Notes under the pieces: model-generated
The model's database searches: none
The model's input: only the letters and a program-made list of their open reading frames with translations
Told to the model about the DNA's origin: nothing
Position numbers and translations under genes: made by a program
NCBI RefSeq assembly: GCF_019880305.1
Contig: NZ_CP082301.1
Span: forward strand, 5,332,001 to 5,396,000
Length of the DNA: 64,000 nucleotides
Source of the DNA: Streptomyces decoyicus
Lineage (GTDB): Bacteria > Actinomycetota > Actinomycetes > Streptomycetales > Streptomycetaceae
Reading direction: 5' to 3'
Shown here: piece by piece, positions 33,567-42,302 of the stretch
Position numbering within the stretch: position 1 is the stretch's first letter
Layout of the letters: each line of letters starts with the position of its first letter

Positions 33567-34916
33567 TCAACTGCCCTTGCAGTACTGCGCTTCCTTGCCG
33601 ATCGCCCGGTAGACGCAGTCCGCGACCTCCACCAGCCGCAGTACCGCCTCCCGGTTGCGCGACGTCTCCTTCGGGATCACCGAGTCCCGCGGGTAGAAGC
33701 CGCCGGAGCCGAAGGAGGACGGGTACATCTCAAACGTGTAGGCGAAGATCTTCTGGTCCCCCCACAGCCAGTCGTCGATCGAGCCGTCGGTGATGTACAG
33801 GTCGCTGGACTGTTCCGGGGTGTAGCCGTTGGTGGCGGCCATGTCCTTGCCGATGGTGGCGAAGGTGTCGTGGTCGTCCTGGGTCATGCCGGGGCCGGTG
33901 TCGTCGTCGGTGAAGCCGAAGGGCCAGAGGACCAGTTCGCTGTAGGTGTGGAAGTCGATGGCGGCCTTGATCTGCTGCTTGCCGCCGACGACGCGACCGT
34001 GGACGAATTTCGAGACCACCTGGACCTCGGGGGCCGAGGCGGCGGAGCGGCCGCGGTAGGTCTCGGAGGAGGGGCTGGACGACGAGCCGCCGCAGCAGCC
34101 CCACTTGAAGTCCCAGTTGCGGTTGAGGTCGGTGCCGACGCTGCTTGATCCGGCGTTGGGCTGGCGGTTCTTGCGCCAGCTGCGGAACGAGCCGGAGGCG
34201 ATGTCGTAGGCGCCGCCGTCCGGGTTCAGGTCCGGGATGATCCAGATCTCGCGGGAGTCGAGCATCTTGGTGATGCGGGGGTCGGTCCCGTACTTCGAGG
34301 TGAACTCGTTCAGGAGGTACAGGGACATCTCGACGGTGAGGTGTTCCCTGGCGTGCTGGTGGGCGGTGAAGAGGACCTCGGGCTCCGCCTCGTCCTGGGC
34401 GGCGTTCTTGCTGAGCTTGAGGGCGAGCAGGGGGCGGCCCTCGTGGGAGGTGCCGATGGCCTGCTTGGTGAGGAGGTCCGGGTACTTGGCGACGAGGGCG
34501 TCGATCTCCTTCGTGGCCTCGTCGTAGGTGTGGTACTTCGTGTAGCCGGAGGGGAAGTCCTTGACCCGGGTCCCGGGGGCCGCGGGCGCGGCGGCCGGAG
34601 GGGCGGGCAACAGGCGCAGTGGGTAGCCGAGTTGGCGGGCGGCGGCGGCCTGGGTGCGGTTCGCCGTGATGACGGCCTTGTGGCCGTGGACCTCGTCGAG
34701 GGTGGCGCCGGTCGCGGCGAGGGCGGTGCGCTGGGCGGGCGTGGCGGGGCCGGTCACCTCGTACTGACGGGGGAGTTCGGTGCGTTCGACGGCGTCGGCG
34801 GTGGGCTCTTCGGAGGGGGCTTCCTGCGCCTGGGCGGCGGCTATCGGGGCGGCGAGCGCGAGGGTGAGGAGCGCGGCGAGGACGGTGCTGCGTCCGCCGC
34901 GGATACGTGGTCGCAT
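33567..34916 (-). CDS. Secreted M14 zinc carboxypeptidase
   Basis: 449 residues. A Sec signal peptide (about 1-31, ending AAAQAQ) and a propeptide (to about 115) precede the M14 catalytic domain. Zinc ligands are H188 and E191 (HQHAREH) and H323 (DFHTYSE); the catalytic Glu is E396 (YTFEMYP). It resembles Streptomyces griseus-type carboxypeptidases that remove C-terminal hydrophobic or basic residues outside the cell. Divergent from a secreted serine protease, fitting extracellular protein use. Confidence 0.93.
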   Translation of the reverse strand: MRPRIRGGRSTVLAALLTLALAAPIAAAQAQEAPSEEPTADAVERTELPRQYEVTGPATPAQRTALAATGATLDEVHGHKAVITANRTQAAAARQLGYPLRLLPAPPAAAPAAPGTRVKDFPSGYTKYHTYDEATKEIDALVAKYPDLLTKQAIGTSHEGRPLLALKLSKNAAQDEAEPEVLFTAHQHAREHLTVEMSLYLLNEFTSKYGTDPRITKMLDSREIWIIPDLNPDGGAYDIASGSFRSWRKNRQPNAGSSSVGTDLNRNWDFKWGCCGGSSSSPSSETYRGRSAASAPEVQVVSKFVHGRVVGGKQQIKAAIDFHTYSELVLWPFGFTDDDTGPGMTQDDHDTFATIGKDMAATNGYTPEQSSDLYITDGSIDDWLWGDQKIFAYTFEMYPSSFGSGGFYPRDSVIPKETSRNREAVLRLVEVADCVYRAIGKEAQYCKGS

Positions 34917-35161
34917 GCGGTCTCCTGTGGGGTGTGAGGCGAAGCGACACCGTCAGTTATGAGGGGTTGGCATGGCCGGGTCAAGGCGTGGAACGGCCAG
35001 ATGCGGGACCGGCGGCGGGCCGTGACGGTTACGGCGAACTCGGCAACTTCCCATCGTTTCCAGCAAATTCATTGCCTCGGGCGGCCGTGGCGCCAACAAT
35101 GCGCACGACAAAACCGAAGCCCCTGAAGGGACTTCGGTGACAGAAGCTGAGAGGACCCCAC

Positions 35162-36052
35162 ATGAATCGACCTCTCGTCGGCACCCTGGCCACGGCCGTG
35201 CTGGGAGCCGCAGCCCTGGTGGGCACCGTCGGAACGGCCCACGCGGCGCCGCAGCACAGGGCGCAGCAGCCCCAGCAGCAGCACCTCAAGCAGCACAGGA
35301 CCAAGGCGGTGGACTTCGCCGGCACCGTCGCGCTGAGCAACTGCTCCGGCTCCGTTGTCCGGATGCCCACCTCGCAGGCGAACGACCCGGCCCTGGTGAT
35401 GTCCAACGGCCACTGTCTGGAAAGCGGTATGCCCGGCGCCGGCGAGGTCATCGTCGACCAGCCGTCCAGCCGTAGCTTCACCCTGCTCGACAAGTCGGCC
35501 GGCCGGGCGGGCACGATCAAGGCCACCAAGATCGCGTACGCCACGATGACCGACACCGACGTCTCGCTCTACGAGACCTCCTCGACCTACGCCCAGATCG
35601 AGCAGAAGTACGGGATCAAGCCGCTGGAGCTGGCCACCGCCCACCCCACCAAGGGCGCGGCGATCAGCGTCGTCTCCGGCTACTGGAAGAAGATCTACTC
35701 CTGCAACATCGACGGATTCGTGCCCACCCTCAAGGAGGGCGACTGGACCTGGAAGGACTCGGTCCGCTACACCCCGCAGTGCAAGACGATCGGCGGCACG
35801 TCCGGCTCACCGGTGATCGACACCACGACCGGCAAGGTCGCGGCCATCAACAACACGGGCAACGAGGACGGCGAGAAGTGCACCGTCAACAACCCGTGCG
35901 AGGTGGACGAGAACGGCAACGTCACTGTTCACCAGGGCATCAACTACGCCCAGGAGACGTACGGGATACCGAAGTGCTTCGGTGTCGGCAACAAGCTGGA
36001 CCTGAGTGCGGCCGGGTGCGCGCTGCCGAAGCCGGCCGCCACCCGTAGGTGA
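35162..36052 (+). CDS. Secreted trypsin-like/V8-like serine protease
   Basis: 296 residues. Signal peptide about 1-28 (AHA|AP) is followed by a Gln/His-rich propeptide-like stretch (PQHRAQQPQQQHLKQH). The triad is visible as H84 (SNGHCL), D133 (TDVSLYE) and S214 (GGTSGSPV). Cys pairs such as C61/C85 and C181/C207 suggest disulfides. GAGAGGA precedes the ATG, with a short stem (CCGAAG/CTTCGG, near 35116-35139) in the leader. Confidence 0.9.
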   Translation: MNRPLVGTLATAVLGAAALVGTVGTAHAAPQHRAQQPQQQHLKQHRTKAVDFAGTVALSNCSGSVVRMPTSQANDPALVMSNGHCLESGMPGAGEVIVDQPSSRSFTLLDKSAGRAGTIKATKIAYATMTDTDVSLYETSSTYAQIEQKYGIKPLELATAHPTKGAAISVVSGYWKKIYSCNIDGFVPTLKEGDWTWKDSVRYTPQCKTIGGTSGSPVIDTTTGKVAAINNTGNEDGEKCTVNNPCEVDENGNVTVHQGINYAQETYGIPKCFGVGNKLDLSAAGCALPKPAATRR

Positions 36053-36069
36053 GCACGCAGTAGGTGAAC

Positions 36070-36104
36070 GCCAGGTCCCGTGCACGGGGTGCGCGGGACC
36101 TGGC
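36070..36104 (+). terminator. Terminator hairpin after the serine protease gene
   Basis: 11-bp perfect arms (36070-36080 and 36094-36104) around a 13-base loop, 18 bases past the stop. Confidence 0.65.
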
Positions 36105-36184
36105 GGTGTGTGGGGGGTGGTGCCGGGGCGCCGGCGGAGGACGCGGCGCGGGAGGGACGGTGTTTGCGGGGGAGGCGGGGCCCG

Positions 36185-37225
36185 TTACGGGAGGCCGTGG
36201 ACGTGGGCGCCCACCTGGCGGGCGAATGCGTCGCCGCCCGCGGCGTCCCAGTTGGTGGACCAGGTCATCGCACCGCGCAGACCGGGGTAGGTCTTGGACG
36301 GCTTGAAGGAGCCGCAGCTTGTGCCCTGGGTGAGGCAGTCCAGGGCGGCGTTGACGACCGACGGGGCGACATAACCGCTGCCGGCCGCGCGGGAGGAGGC
36401 CGGTACGCCGATGCCGACCTGGGACGGTTCGAGCCCGCCCGCCAGCTGGATACAGGCGAGCGAGGTCAGGAAGTCGACCGAGCCCTGGGAGTAGACCTTG
36501 CCGTCGCAGCCGTTCATCGAACCGCTGTTGTAGTACTGCATGTTGACGACGGTCAGGAAGTCCTTGATGCCGAGCGCCGTCTTGAAGTACTCGTTCTGCG
36601 GTGACTGCATATCGATGGTCTGCGGGGCCATGGTCACCACGACGTCGCCGTGCTGGGCATGGACGGCCTTCAGCGCCTGAGTCATGTACGTCGCGTTGAG
36701 GCCGTTCTCCAGGTCGATGTCGACGCCGTCGAAGCCGTAGGCGTCCATCAGGCCGCTGAGGGAGTCGGCGAAGTTCCTGGCGGAGGCGTCGTCGTTGACG
36801 GACACGGCGCCCTTCTCGCCGCCGACGGAGAGGATCACCGACTTGCCGGCCGCCTGCTTCGCCTTGATGTCCGCCTTGAATTCGTCGGTGGAGCCATAGC
36901 CGACGGCCGGGTCGAGGTGGAAGTCGACGGCGCCGGGCGTCCCGGTCGCCTCGGCGAACGAGACCGCGATGATGTCATAGGCGTCGTCGACGTCCTTCAG
37001 TTTCTGCACCGTGGCGCCGTTGTTGAAGTTCTGCCAGTAGCCGGTGACGGCGTGCCGGGGAACGGCGGCGGTGTGTGCGGCGGGGGACGGCCGGGGGTGG
37101 TCCCCGGATGCGTGGGCGGTGCCCGCCGCGAGGATTCCGGCCGAGGTCAGGGCCGTGGCGGTGAGTCCGGCCAGAAGTCTTGCCATCAGCCTGTTCCTGG
37201 ACGTGCCTGATCGTGCGCGAACCAC
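36185..37225 (-). CDS. Secreted GH18 chitinase
   Basis: 346 residues from GTG 37225 (GGAGG 5 bases upstream; ATG 37186 is a weaker alternative). Signal peptide with a long basic n-region (about 1-39, ending TAHA). A single GH18 domain follows with the DxxDxDxE signature DGVDIDLE (D166, D169, D171, E173 as acid/base), SVGG and MQYYNSG. No carbohydrate-binding or fibronectin domain is present. The upstream region carries a DasR-type operator, so induction by chitin-derived GlcNAc is expected. Confidence 0.93.
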   Translation of the reverse strand: MVRARSGTSRNRLMARLLAGLTATALTSAGILAAGTAHASGDHPRPSPAAHTAAVPRHAVTGYWQNFNNGATVQKLKDVDDAYDIIAVSFAEATGTPGAVDFHLDPAVGYGSTDEFKADIKAKQAAGKSVILSVGGEKGAVSVNDDASARNFADSLSGLMDAYGFDGVDIDLENGLNATYMTQALKAVHAQHGDVVVTMAPQTIDMQSPQNEYFKTALGIKDFLTVVNMQYYNSGSMNGCDGKVYSQGSVDFLTSLACIQLAGGLEPSQVGIGVPASSRAAGSGYVAPSVVNAALDCLTQGTSCGSFKPSKTYPGLRGAMTWSTNWDAAGGDAFARQVGAHVHGLP

Positions 37226-37302
37226 GGCTGCCTCCGTGTGGGGGAAGGGGAGAGGGAGTGGTGCGGATGCGCGTTTCAGGGGCCCCTGCGCGTGCCGTAC
37301 AA

Positions 37303-37318
37303 CGTGGTCCAGACCATT
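37303..37318. promoter_or_regulatory. DasR-responsive element (dre) of the chitinase gene
   Basis: CGTGGTCCAGACCATT contains the TGGTCCAGACCA core; DasR sites in Streptomyces chitinase promoters have the form ACTGGTCTAGACCACT. It overlaps the region just downstream of a TTGACA (37329-37324, minus strand), an effective place for a GntR-type repressor. Confidence 0.85.
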
Positions 37319-37537
37319 GGCCCTGTCAAGAGTCTTGCCGGAAGCGGGTGTTCCCCTGATGGTCGCCTGGCCGGTATGCGCCCTTTCCCTACGGGGTGAT
37401 GGTGATGACGAGTAGCCCAGAACGTGTTCTCTGGGACGTATCTCTGTGGATAAAGTGCTGAGCGTACGGCGCCTAGCAGAGCTGTGCCGATCCGCGGTCC
37501 CGGGGCCCCCGGCGGCCGGAGGGAGTGGGGGAGCGAC

Positions 37538-39139
37538 GTGCCGACCGCGATTGCAGTCACCAGCCCTGACCTCGCGCTGCCCGCGACCGACCGGCAGACC
37601 CCCGCCGCCGTCGTGCTCCGGGCCCCGCATCTCCAGCCGCTGGACGACGCCCTGACGGAGACCAGTGCGGTGCTGGAGCACCACGGCCACCTCATCGTGC
37701 TGTACTCCTCGGCCTGCCCGCCGGAGCACATCCGGCGGTTGCACACCCTGCGCTCCTTCCTGGAGAGCGACCGGATCGCCATCGTGCCGCTGTCCCTGCC
37801 GCCGCTGGGCGTGGCGTTACTGGCCCGTCAGCTGCGGCAGTTGTCGCTGTGTGGTTTCAGCCCCGGTGTGCTGGCCGGCGCGGCACGGCTGCTGAGTCAT
37901 TACGTGCACGCCGGCGCCCTGCTGGGCAGTGTGAACGGCCTGGACCGCATCGAGGTCGACCTGCGGTCCCATGTGAAGTCCTGGCTGCCCGGCGCCCACT
38001 TCGCGGTGCTGGCCCACCCCGAGCCGCGGCTGCTGCATCTGGACCGGCACAGCACCGAGGCCGGACTGCCGGCGCCCGGGTTCACCACGCAGCTCGCGCT
38101 CGCCCGCGGCCAGCTCACCTCCGAGTGGGTGACCGCGGCGCTCGCCCCGGCCTGGCAGGTGCTGGGGGTCTACGAGGCCCGGCTGCCCGCCGAGTCCGCC
38201 CGGTGGTGGGGGACCCAGAAGCTCATCGAATTCGCGGCGGCCATACCGGACGTGTCGGTCCTCCATCAGCTGGTGTCCTCCGTACGGCGCGAGGCGTGCG
38301 GCTGGTGCGGGCTGGAACTCCTCGGCGACCACTGTGCGTTCTGCGCGGCGCCACTGGCGCGGGAACGGGCGGACGGGGGTGGCGGCCCGGGGCAGGGGCC
38401 GGCGGCCATAGGAGGGCCGACAATCCGGCCGGGGCAGGGTGCTGCTGCTCCTGCCGCCACGGCCTCCGCTACCGCCACTCCCCCGGCCGCCGCTCCGGCG
38501 ACGGCTTCGGGCGCTGCTTCCGCTCCGGCCCCCGGGCCGTCTGCTGCCCCGGTCTCTCCTCCCCTGCCGGGGCCTGCGCCGGCGTTCACGACGTCTCCAG
38601 GCCCTGCTTCCGCTCCGGCTCCCGGGCCGGCCCCCGCTCCGGCTCCCGGGCCGTCCGGCGGTACGGGTGCGCCCGAGGCTCCCTCGGCGGCCCCGGCCGG
38701 ACCGCATCCCTCGCCGTGGGACGAGCGTGGCCTCTCCCCGGTGGCGCCGCCCGGTGTGGCGGGTGTGGCCGGTGTGCTCGGCGTGCCGGGTGTGGCGGAC
38801 GTACGGGGTGACGGCACCGGTGGCAGCGACGGAACGGGGCAGTGGGACGTCCGCGGGCCTGACCTCTCGGCGGGCGGCCCGCCGGCGTCGGGGAACCCGT
38901 ACGGCTCCGGGCGCCCGGTGCCCGGGAACCCCTACGCGTGCGACGACGGCCCCCGGGCTCCCGGCCACTGGGATCTGCCCGGCCACCCCGATTTCGCCGC
39001 GCACCCCGAGGGGCCAGGCCATCCGGACCTGCCCGGCCGCCCGGACCTGGCCGGCCGTCCGGACCTGGCCGGCCACCCGGACCTGCCCGGCCGTCCCGAC
39101 GTCCCCGGCACTCCGCGGACGGTGGCCCGCGTGCGCTGA
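37538..39139 (+). CDS. Zinc-ribbon, Pro/Ala-rich protein at the head of the Tad locus; contains a TTA codon
   Basis: 533 residues from GTG 37538. The first about 250 residues form an ordered domain I do not recognise, ending in CGWCGLELLGDHCAFC (two CxxC pairs, a likely zinc ribbon). The rest is low-complexity Pro/Ala/Gly, with five 6-residue GHPDLP/GRPDLA repeats at the end (39020-39109). It is the first gene before cpaB on the same strand, a position suggesting a Tad-specific role. In-frame TTA at 37817-37819 (codon 94) suggests bldA dependence. Confidence 0.75.
   Translation: MPTAIAVTSPDLALPATDRQTPAAVVLRAPHLQPLDDALTETSAVLEHHGHLIVLYSSACPPEHIRRLHTLRSFLESDRIAIVPLSLPPLGVALLARQLRQLSLCGFSPGVLAGAARLLSHYVHAGALLGSVNGLDRIEVDLRSHVKSWLPGAHFAVLAHPEPRLLHLDRHSTEAGLPAPGFTTQLALARGQLTSEWVTAALAPAWQVLGVYEARLPAESARWWGTQKLIEFAAAIPDVSVLHQLVSSVRREACGWCGLELLGDHCAFCAAPLARERADGGGGPGQGPAAIGGPTIRPGQGAAAPAATASATATPPAAAPATASGAASAPAPGPSAAPVSPPLPGPAPAFTTSPGPASAPAPGPAPAPAPGPSGGTGAPEAPSAAPAGPHPSPWDERGLSPVAPPGVAGVAGVLGVPGVADVRGDGTGGSDGTGQWDVRGPDLSAGGPPASGNPYGSGRPVPGNPYACDDGPRAPGHWDLPGHPDFAAHPEGPGHPDLPGRPDLAGRPDLAGHPDLPGRPDVPGTPRTVARVR
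39020..39109. repeat. 18-bp tandem repeat, five units, at the 3' end of the zinc-ribbon gene
   Basis: Units of the form CGTCCGGACCTGGCCGGC start at 39020, 39038, 39056, 39074 and 39092; each encodes six residues ((G)HPDLPG/RPDLAG). Confidence 0.85.
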
Positions 39140-39275
39140 GCCCGACCGGGCCGCCCGTGCCCGCCTTCACCGGCCGACCCCGCCGGCCGCCGGTCCACCG
39201 GCCCCCGTCCGGCGACCGCCCGCCCCTGTCCGACCGCCCGCCCCTTCTCCCCGTCCCGATCGAGGTCCCTCCCCC

Positions 39276-39998
39276 ATGAACTCACGCCAGCGCCGCGGAG
39301 TGATCCTGCTGCTCCTGTCGGTTCTCTGTGCGGTCGGCGCGTTCGTCGGCGTACTGTCGGTGATCAAGAACGTCGAGTCCAAGGTCGGCCCCGAAAAGAC
39401 GGCTTACCGGCTGAAGACGGATGTCGCGGCCTATAAAGCGCTGGATCCTGGGCAGTTCGAGAAGGTGAAGATGCCGCAGCGGTGGCTGCCGCCGACGGCC
39501 GTGACCGATCTCGACAAGGTCAGCGGCAGGATCGCGGTGACCCCGTTGAAGAAGGGGTCGCTGTTGCAGGACGACATGATCGTGGAGCGGCCCGCGCTGA
39601 AGGCCGGGCAGCAGGAGATCGCCATCATGATCGACGCGGCCACCGGCGTGGCCGGCAAGATCAACCCCGGTGCCCGGGTGAACATCTTCGCCACCTTCGA
39701 GGGCAAGCGCCCCGAGGACAAGCCGGTCTCCAAGGTCATTGTCTCCGGCGCCCAGGTCATCGACGTCGGCAAGCTGACGCCCCTGGAGGCCAAGGACCCC
39801 GGCGACACCACCACCACCACCGGCCGGCAGGCCGGGGAGGCCGTCCCGATCACCTTCGCGCTCAACACCCGGGACGCCCAACGGGTCGCCTACGCCGAGT
39901 CCTTCGCCTCTCACGTGCGGCTCGCCCTGATCGCCCCCGGCAGCGAGGCCACCATCCCGCCCGGCCAGCGCACCTACACCCTCGACGGCGACAAGTGA
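39276..39998 (+). CDS. cpaB: Flp pilus assembly protein CpaB/RcpC (SAF domain)
   Basis: 240 residues from ATG 39276. One N-terminal membrane anchor (about 8-28), a SAF domain (about 50-105, with LKKGSLLQDDMI) and an RcpC-like C-terminal domain (VNIFATFEG, PITFALNTRDAQRVAYAE). In Gram-negatives RcpC/CpaB supports the outer-membrane secretin; here, without one, it may act at the cell wall. Thirteen bases separate it from tadZ. Confidence 0.88.
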   Translation: MNSRQRRGVILLLLSVLCAVGAFVGVLSVIKNVESKVGPEKTAYRLKTDVAAYKALDPGQFEKVKMPQRWLPPTAVTDLDKVSGRIAVTPLKKGSLLQDDMIVERPALKAGQQEIAIMIDAATGVAGKINPGARVNIFATFEGKRPEDKPVSKVIVSGAQVIDVGKLTPLEAKDPGDTTTTTGRQAGEAVPITFALNTRDAQRVAYAESFASHVRLALIAPGSEATIPPGQRTYTLDGDK

Positions 39999-40011
39999 CC
40001 CGGAGGCTCAG

Positions 40012-41466
40012 GTGACCATCCGTATCCTCCCGGCGATCGGCGACCCGGACGCCGCGCGAGCGGTGTCCTCGCTGCTCAACCAGCTGCCGGACGCCGAGCC
40101 CGCGCCCACCGTCGCCGGCTCCGCAGCGCTGCTCGACTCGCTGGCCGGCGCCGCCGCCCAGGGGGCCGCCGCGTCGTCCGCCGCCTCGCCCGCGGCCGGT
40201 CCGCCGTCCGCCGTCGAGGCGCTCCCCGAGGTCGTGCTCGTCCATGAGCGGATCGGCCCGACGCCGGCGCTGGAGCTGATCCGCGAGGTGGCGCTGCGCT
40301 TCCCCGCCGTCGGCGTCGTACTGATCACCACGGACGCCGGCCCCGCGCTGTTCTCCGCGGCGATGGACGCCGGTGCCCGCGGCGTCGTCGGACTCCCGCT
40401 CGGCTACGACGAGCTGGCCGCGCGGGTGCAGGCCGCCGCCCAGTGGTCGGCGGGCGTACGGGTACACCTCGGGGGCAGCCCGGAGACGGCCCCCGGGCCG
40501 GCCGGCACCCTGGTGACCGTGACCGGCGCCAAGGGCGGGGTGGGCACCACCGTCACCGCGGTGCAGCTGGCGCTGGCCGCACGGGCCGCGGGCCGCAGCG
40601 TCGCGCTGCTGGACCTGGATCTCCAGTCCGGCGACGTGGCCTCCTATCTGGACGTCCGGTTCCGCCGCTCGGTCGTCGATCTGGCGGGCATCGCGGACAT
40701 CTCCGTACGGGTGCTCCAGGACGCGGTGCACGACCACCACACGGGCCTGGGGCTGCTGCTGGCGCCCGAGGAGGGGGAACGCGGCGAGGAGGTCGACGAC
40801 CGGGCGGCCCGCCAGATCATCGGCGCGCTGCGCTCCCGCTACGAAGTGGTGCTGGTCGACTGCGGCTCCCAGATGCAGTCCGCCAACGCCGCGGCCGTCG
40901 AACTCGCCGATGTGGCACTGCTGGTGACCACCCCGGACGTGGTGTCCGTGCGGGCCGCCAAGCGGCAGGTGCGGCTGTGGGACCGGTTGCAGATCCGTCA
41001 GGCCGAGGACACCACCACAGTGGTCAACCGCCTCACCCGTAACACCGAGATCCAGCCGCCGCTGGTCGCCAAGGCCACCGGCACCCAGGTCGTCCGGACC
41101 CATGTACCGGCCGCCTTCAAGGAGCTCCAGCCCTGTGTCGACGCGGGCCGGATGCAGGATCTCGACGGCAAGTCGACGGTCCGGCAGGCGCTGTGGGCGC
41201 TCGCGGGCGAACTCGGCCTGGTCGAGTCGCCGGCCGTGCGGCAGGGCCGGGGCAGCCACCGGGCGCGCCCGACACTGACGGGGCGCAAGCGCAAAGCCAT
41301 AACGCCGGGGGCGGCTCCCGGTTCCGGGCCGGGTCAGGGCCCGGCATCGGGGCCGGCCTCCGGGGCGGGTTCAGGGTCCGGCATCCGGTTCGGCGCCCGA
41401 CGCGGCTCCGCGGCGGGCGGCGGCTCGGGTCCGTTCGATCCGGCCGGTCCCTACGAGGAGGGCTGA
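40012..41466 (+). CDS. tadZ: TadZ/CpaE-like P-loop ATPase
   Basis: 484 residues, GTG start with CGGAGG upstream. The N-terminal atypical receiver domain (about 30-145) precedes a MinD/ParA-like ATPase. Its P-loop reads TGAKGGVGTTVTA (171-183): the signature Lys174 is present but the second, phosphate-binding Lys is Thr, as in other TadZ proteins. Walker A' is LLDLDLQSGDVASYLD. The last 60 residues are a Gly/Pro/Ser/Arg-rich tail. TadZ localises the Tad machinery in the cell. Confidence 0.9.
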   Translation: MTIRILPAIGDPDAARAVSSLLNQLPDAEPAPTVAGSAALLDSLAGAAAQGAAASSAASPAAGPPSAVEALPEVVLVHERIGPTPALELIREVALRFPAVGVVLITTDAGPALFSAAMDAGARGVVGLPLGYDELAARVQAAAQWSAGVRVHLGGSPETAPGPAGTLVTVTGAKGGVGTTVTAVQLALAARAAGRSVALLDLDLQSGDVASYLDVRFRRSVVDLAGIADISVRVLQDAVHDHHTGLGLLLAPEEGERGEEVDDRAARQIIGALRSRYEVVLVDCGSQMQSANAAAVELADVALLVTTPDVVSVRAAKRQVRLWDRLQIRQAEDTTTVVNRLTRNTEIQPPLVAKATGTQVVRTHVPAAFKELQPCVDAGRMQDLDGKSTVRQALWALAGELGLVESPAVRQGRGSHRARPTLTGRKRKAITPGAAPGSGPGQGPASGPASGAGSGSGIRFGARRGSAAGGGSGPFDPAGPYEEG

Positions 41467-41469
41467 GCG

Positions 41470-41853
41470 GTGCGGCGCCCACTGGGCGGCAACGACCGGG
41501 GGCAGGTCGCCGTGGAATTCATGGGGCTGCTCCCGCTGATCCTGGTGGTCCTCGCCCTGCTGTGGCAGCTGGTGCTGGTCGGCTACGCGTACTCGCTCGC
41601 CGCCCACTCCGCCGACCGCGGCGCGCGGGCCGGAACCGCGACGGACGGGGGCGGCGCCGGTGCCTGCCGGGCCGCCGCCGAGGACGAACTCCCCAGCTCC
41701 TGGCGGGGCGGTGCCACGATCTCCTGCGGCCCTGGAGCGGGCGTGTGGAAGGCGACGGTCGACATCGAGGTCCCGGTGCTCTTCCCCGGCGCGGCCACCT
41801 TCCCGTGGTCGGCCCAGGGCTCGGCCGGGGCCGCGAAGGAGGACGCCCGATGA
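41470..41853 (+). CDS. TadE-like pseudopilin 1
   Basis: 127 residues. A short basic leader ends in GNDRG, followed by QVAVEF and a single transmembrane helix, giving the G|X4EF prepilin peptidase site. The exposed part has two Cys (CRAAAEDEL and ISCGPG) that may pair. Starts 3 bases after tadZ; its stop overlaps the next gene (ATGA). Confidence 0.85.
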   Translation: MRRPLGGNDRGQVAVEFMGLLPLILVVLALLWQLVLVGYAYSLAAHSADRGARAGTATDGGGAGACRAAAEDELPSSWRGGATISCGPGAGVWKATVDIEVPVLFPGAATFPWSAQGSAGAAKEDAR

Positions 41854-42302
41854 GCGTCCTGCGCCTGCCCGCCCGGCTCCGCGGCCACGGCCGCGACCGG
41901 GGCACGGTCTCCATCGAATTCCTCGGCTTCCTGCCGATCCTGCTGGTCGTCGGGCTGGCGGTGGTCCAGCTCGGCCTCGCCGCGTTCGCCGTCCAGCAGG
42001 CCGGTACGGGAGCGCGCGCCGCGGCCCGTACCGCCTCGATGGACGAGGCCGACCACCCGGCCGACCCGCAGGCCGCCGGCCGGGCCGCGATGACCGGCTG
42101 GGTCTCGCGCGGTGCGCAGGTCTCGGTGGACGGCGGGGGCGGCGAGGTCCGCGCGACGGTGCGCGTCACCATTCCCTCGCTCCTGCCCGGCATCAAGGAC
42201 TTCGGCTCCGCCAGCCGCAGCGCCACCATGCCCCGCCCGCAGAAATCCGCCGCCCTGGGCCTCCGGGTGGCGGACCCGTACGAAGGAGCACCCCCGCGAT
42301 GA
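41850..42302 (+). CDS. TadE-like pseudopilin 2
   Basis: 150 residues. Leader GRDRG then TVSIEF and a transmembrane helix, again a G|X4EF cleavage site. Coupled on both sides by ATGA overlaps (with TadE 1 and TadA). Probably a minor subunit that primes or caps the pilus. Confidence 0.85.
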   Translation: MSVLRLPARLRGHGRDRGTVSIEFLGFLPILLVVGLAVVQLGLAAFAVQQAGTGARAAARTASMDEADHPADPQAAGRAAMTGWVSRGAQVSVDGGGGEVRATVRVTIPSLLPGIKDFGSASRSATMPRPQKSAALGLRVADPYEGAPPR

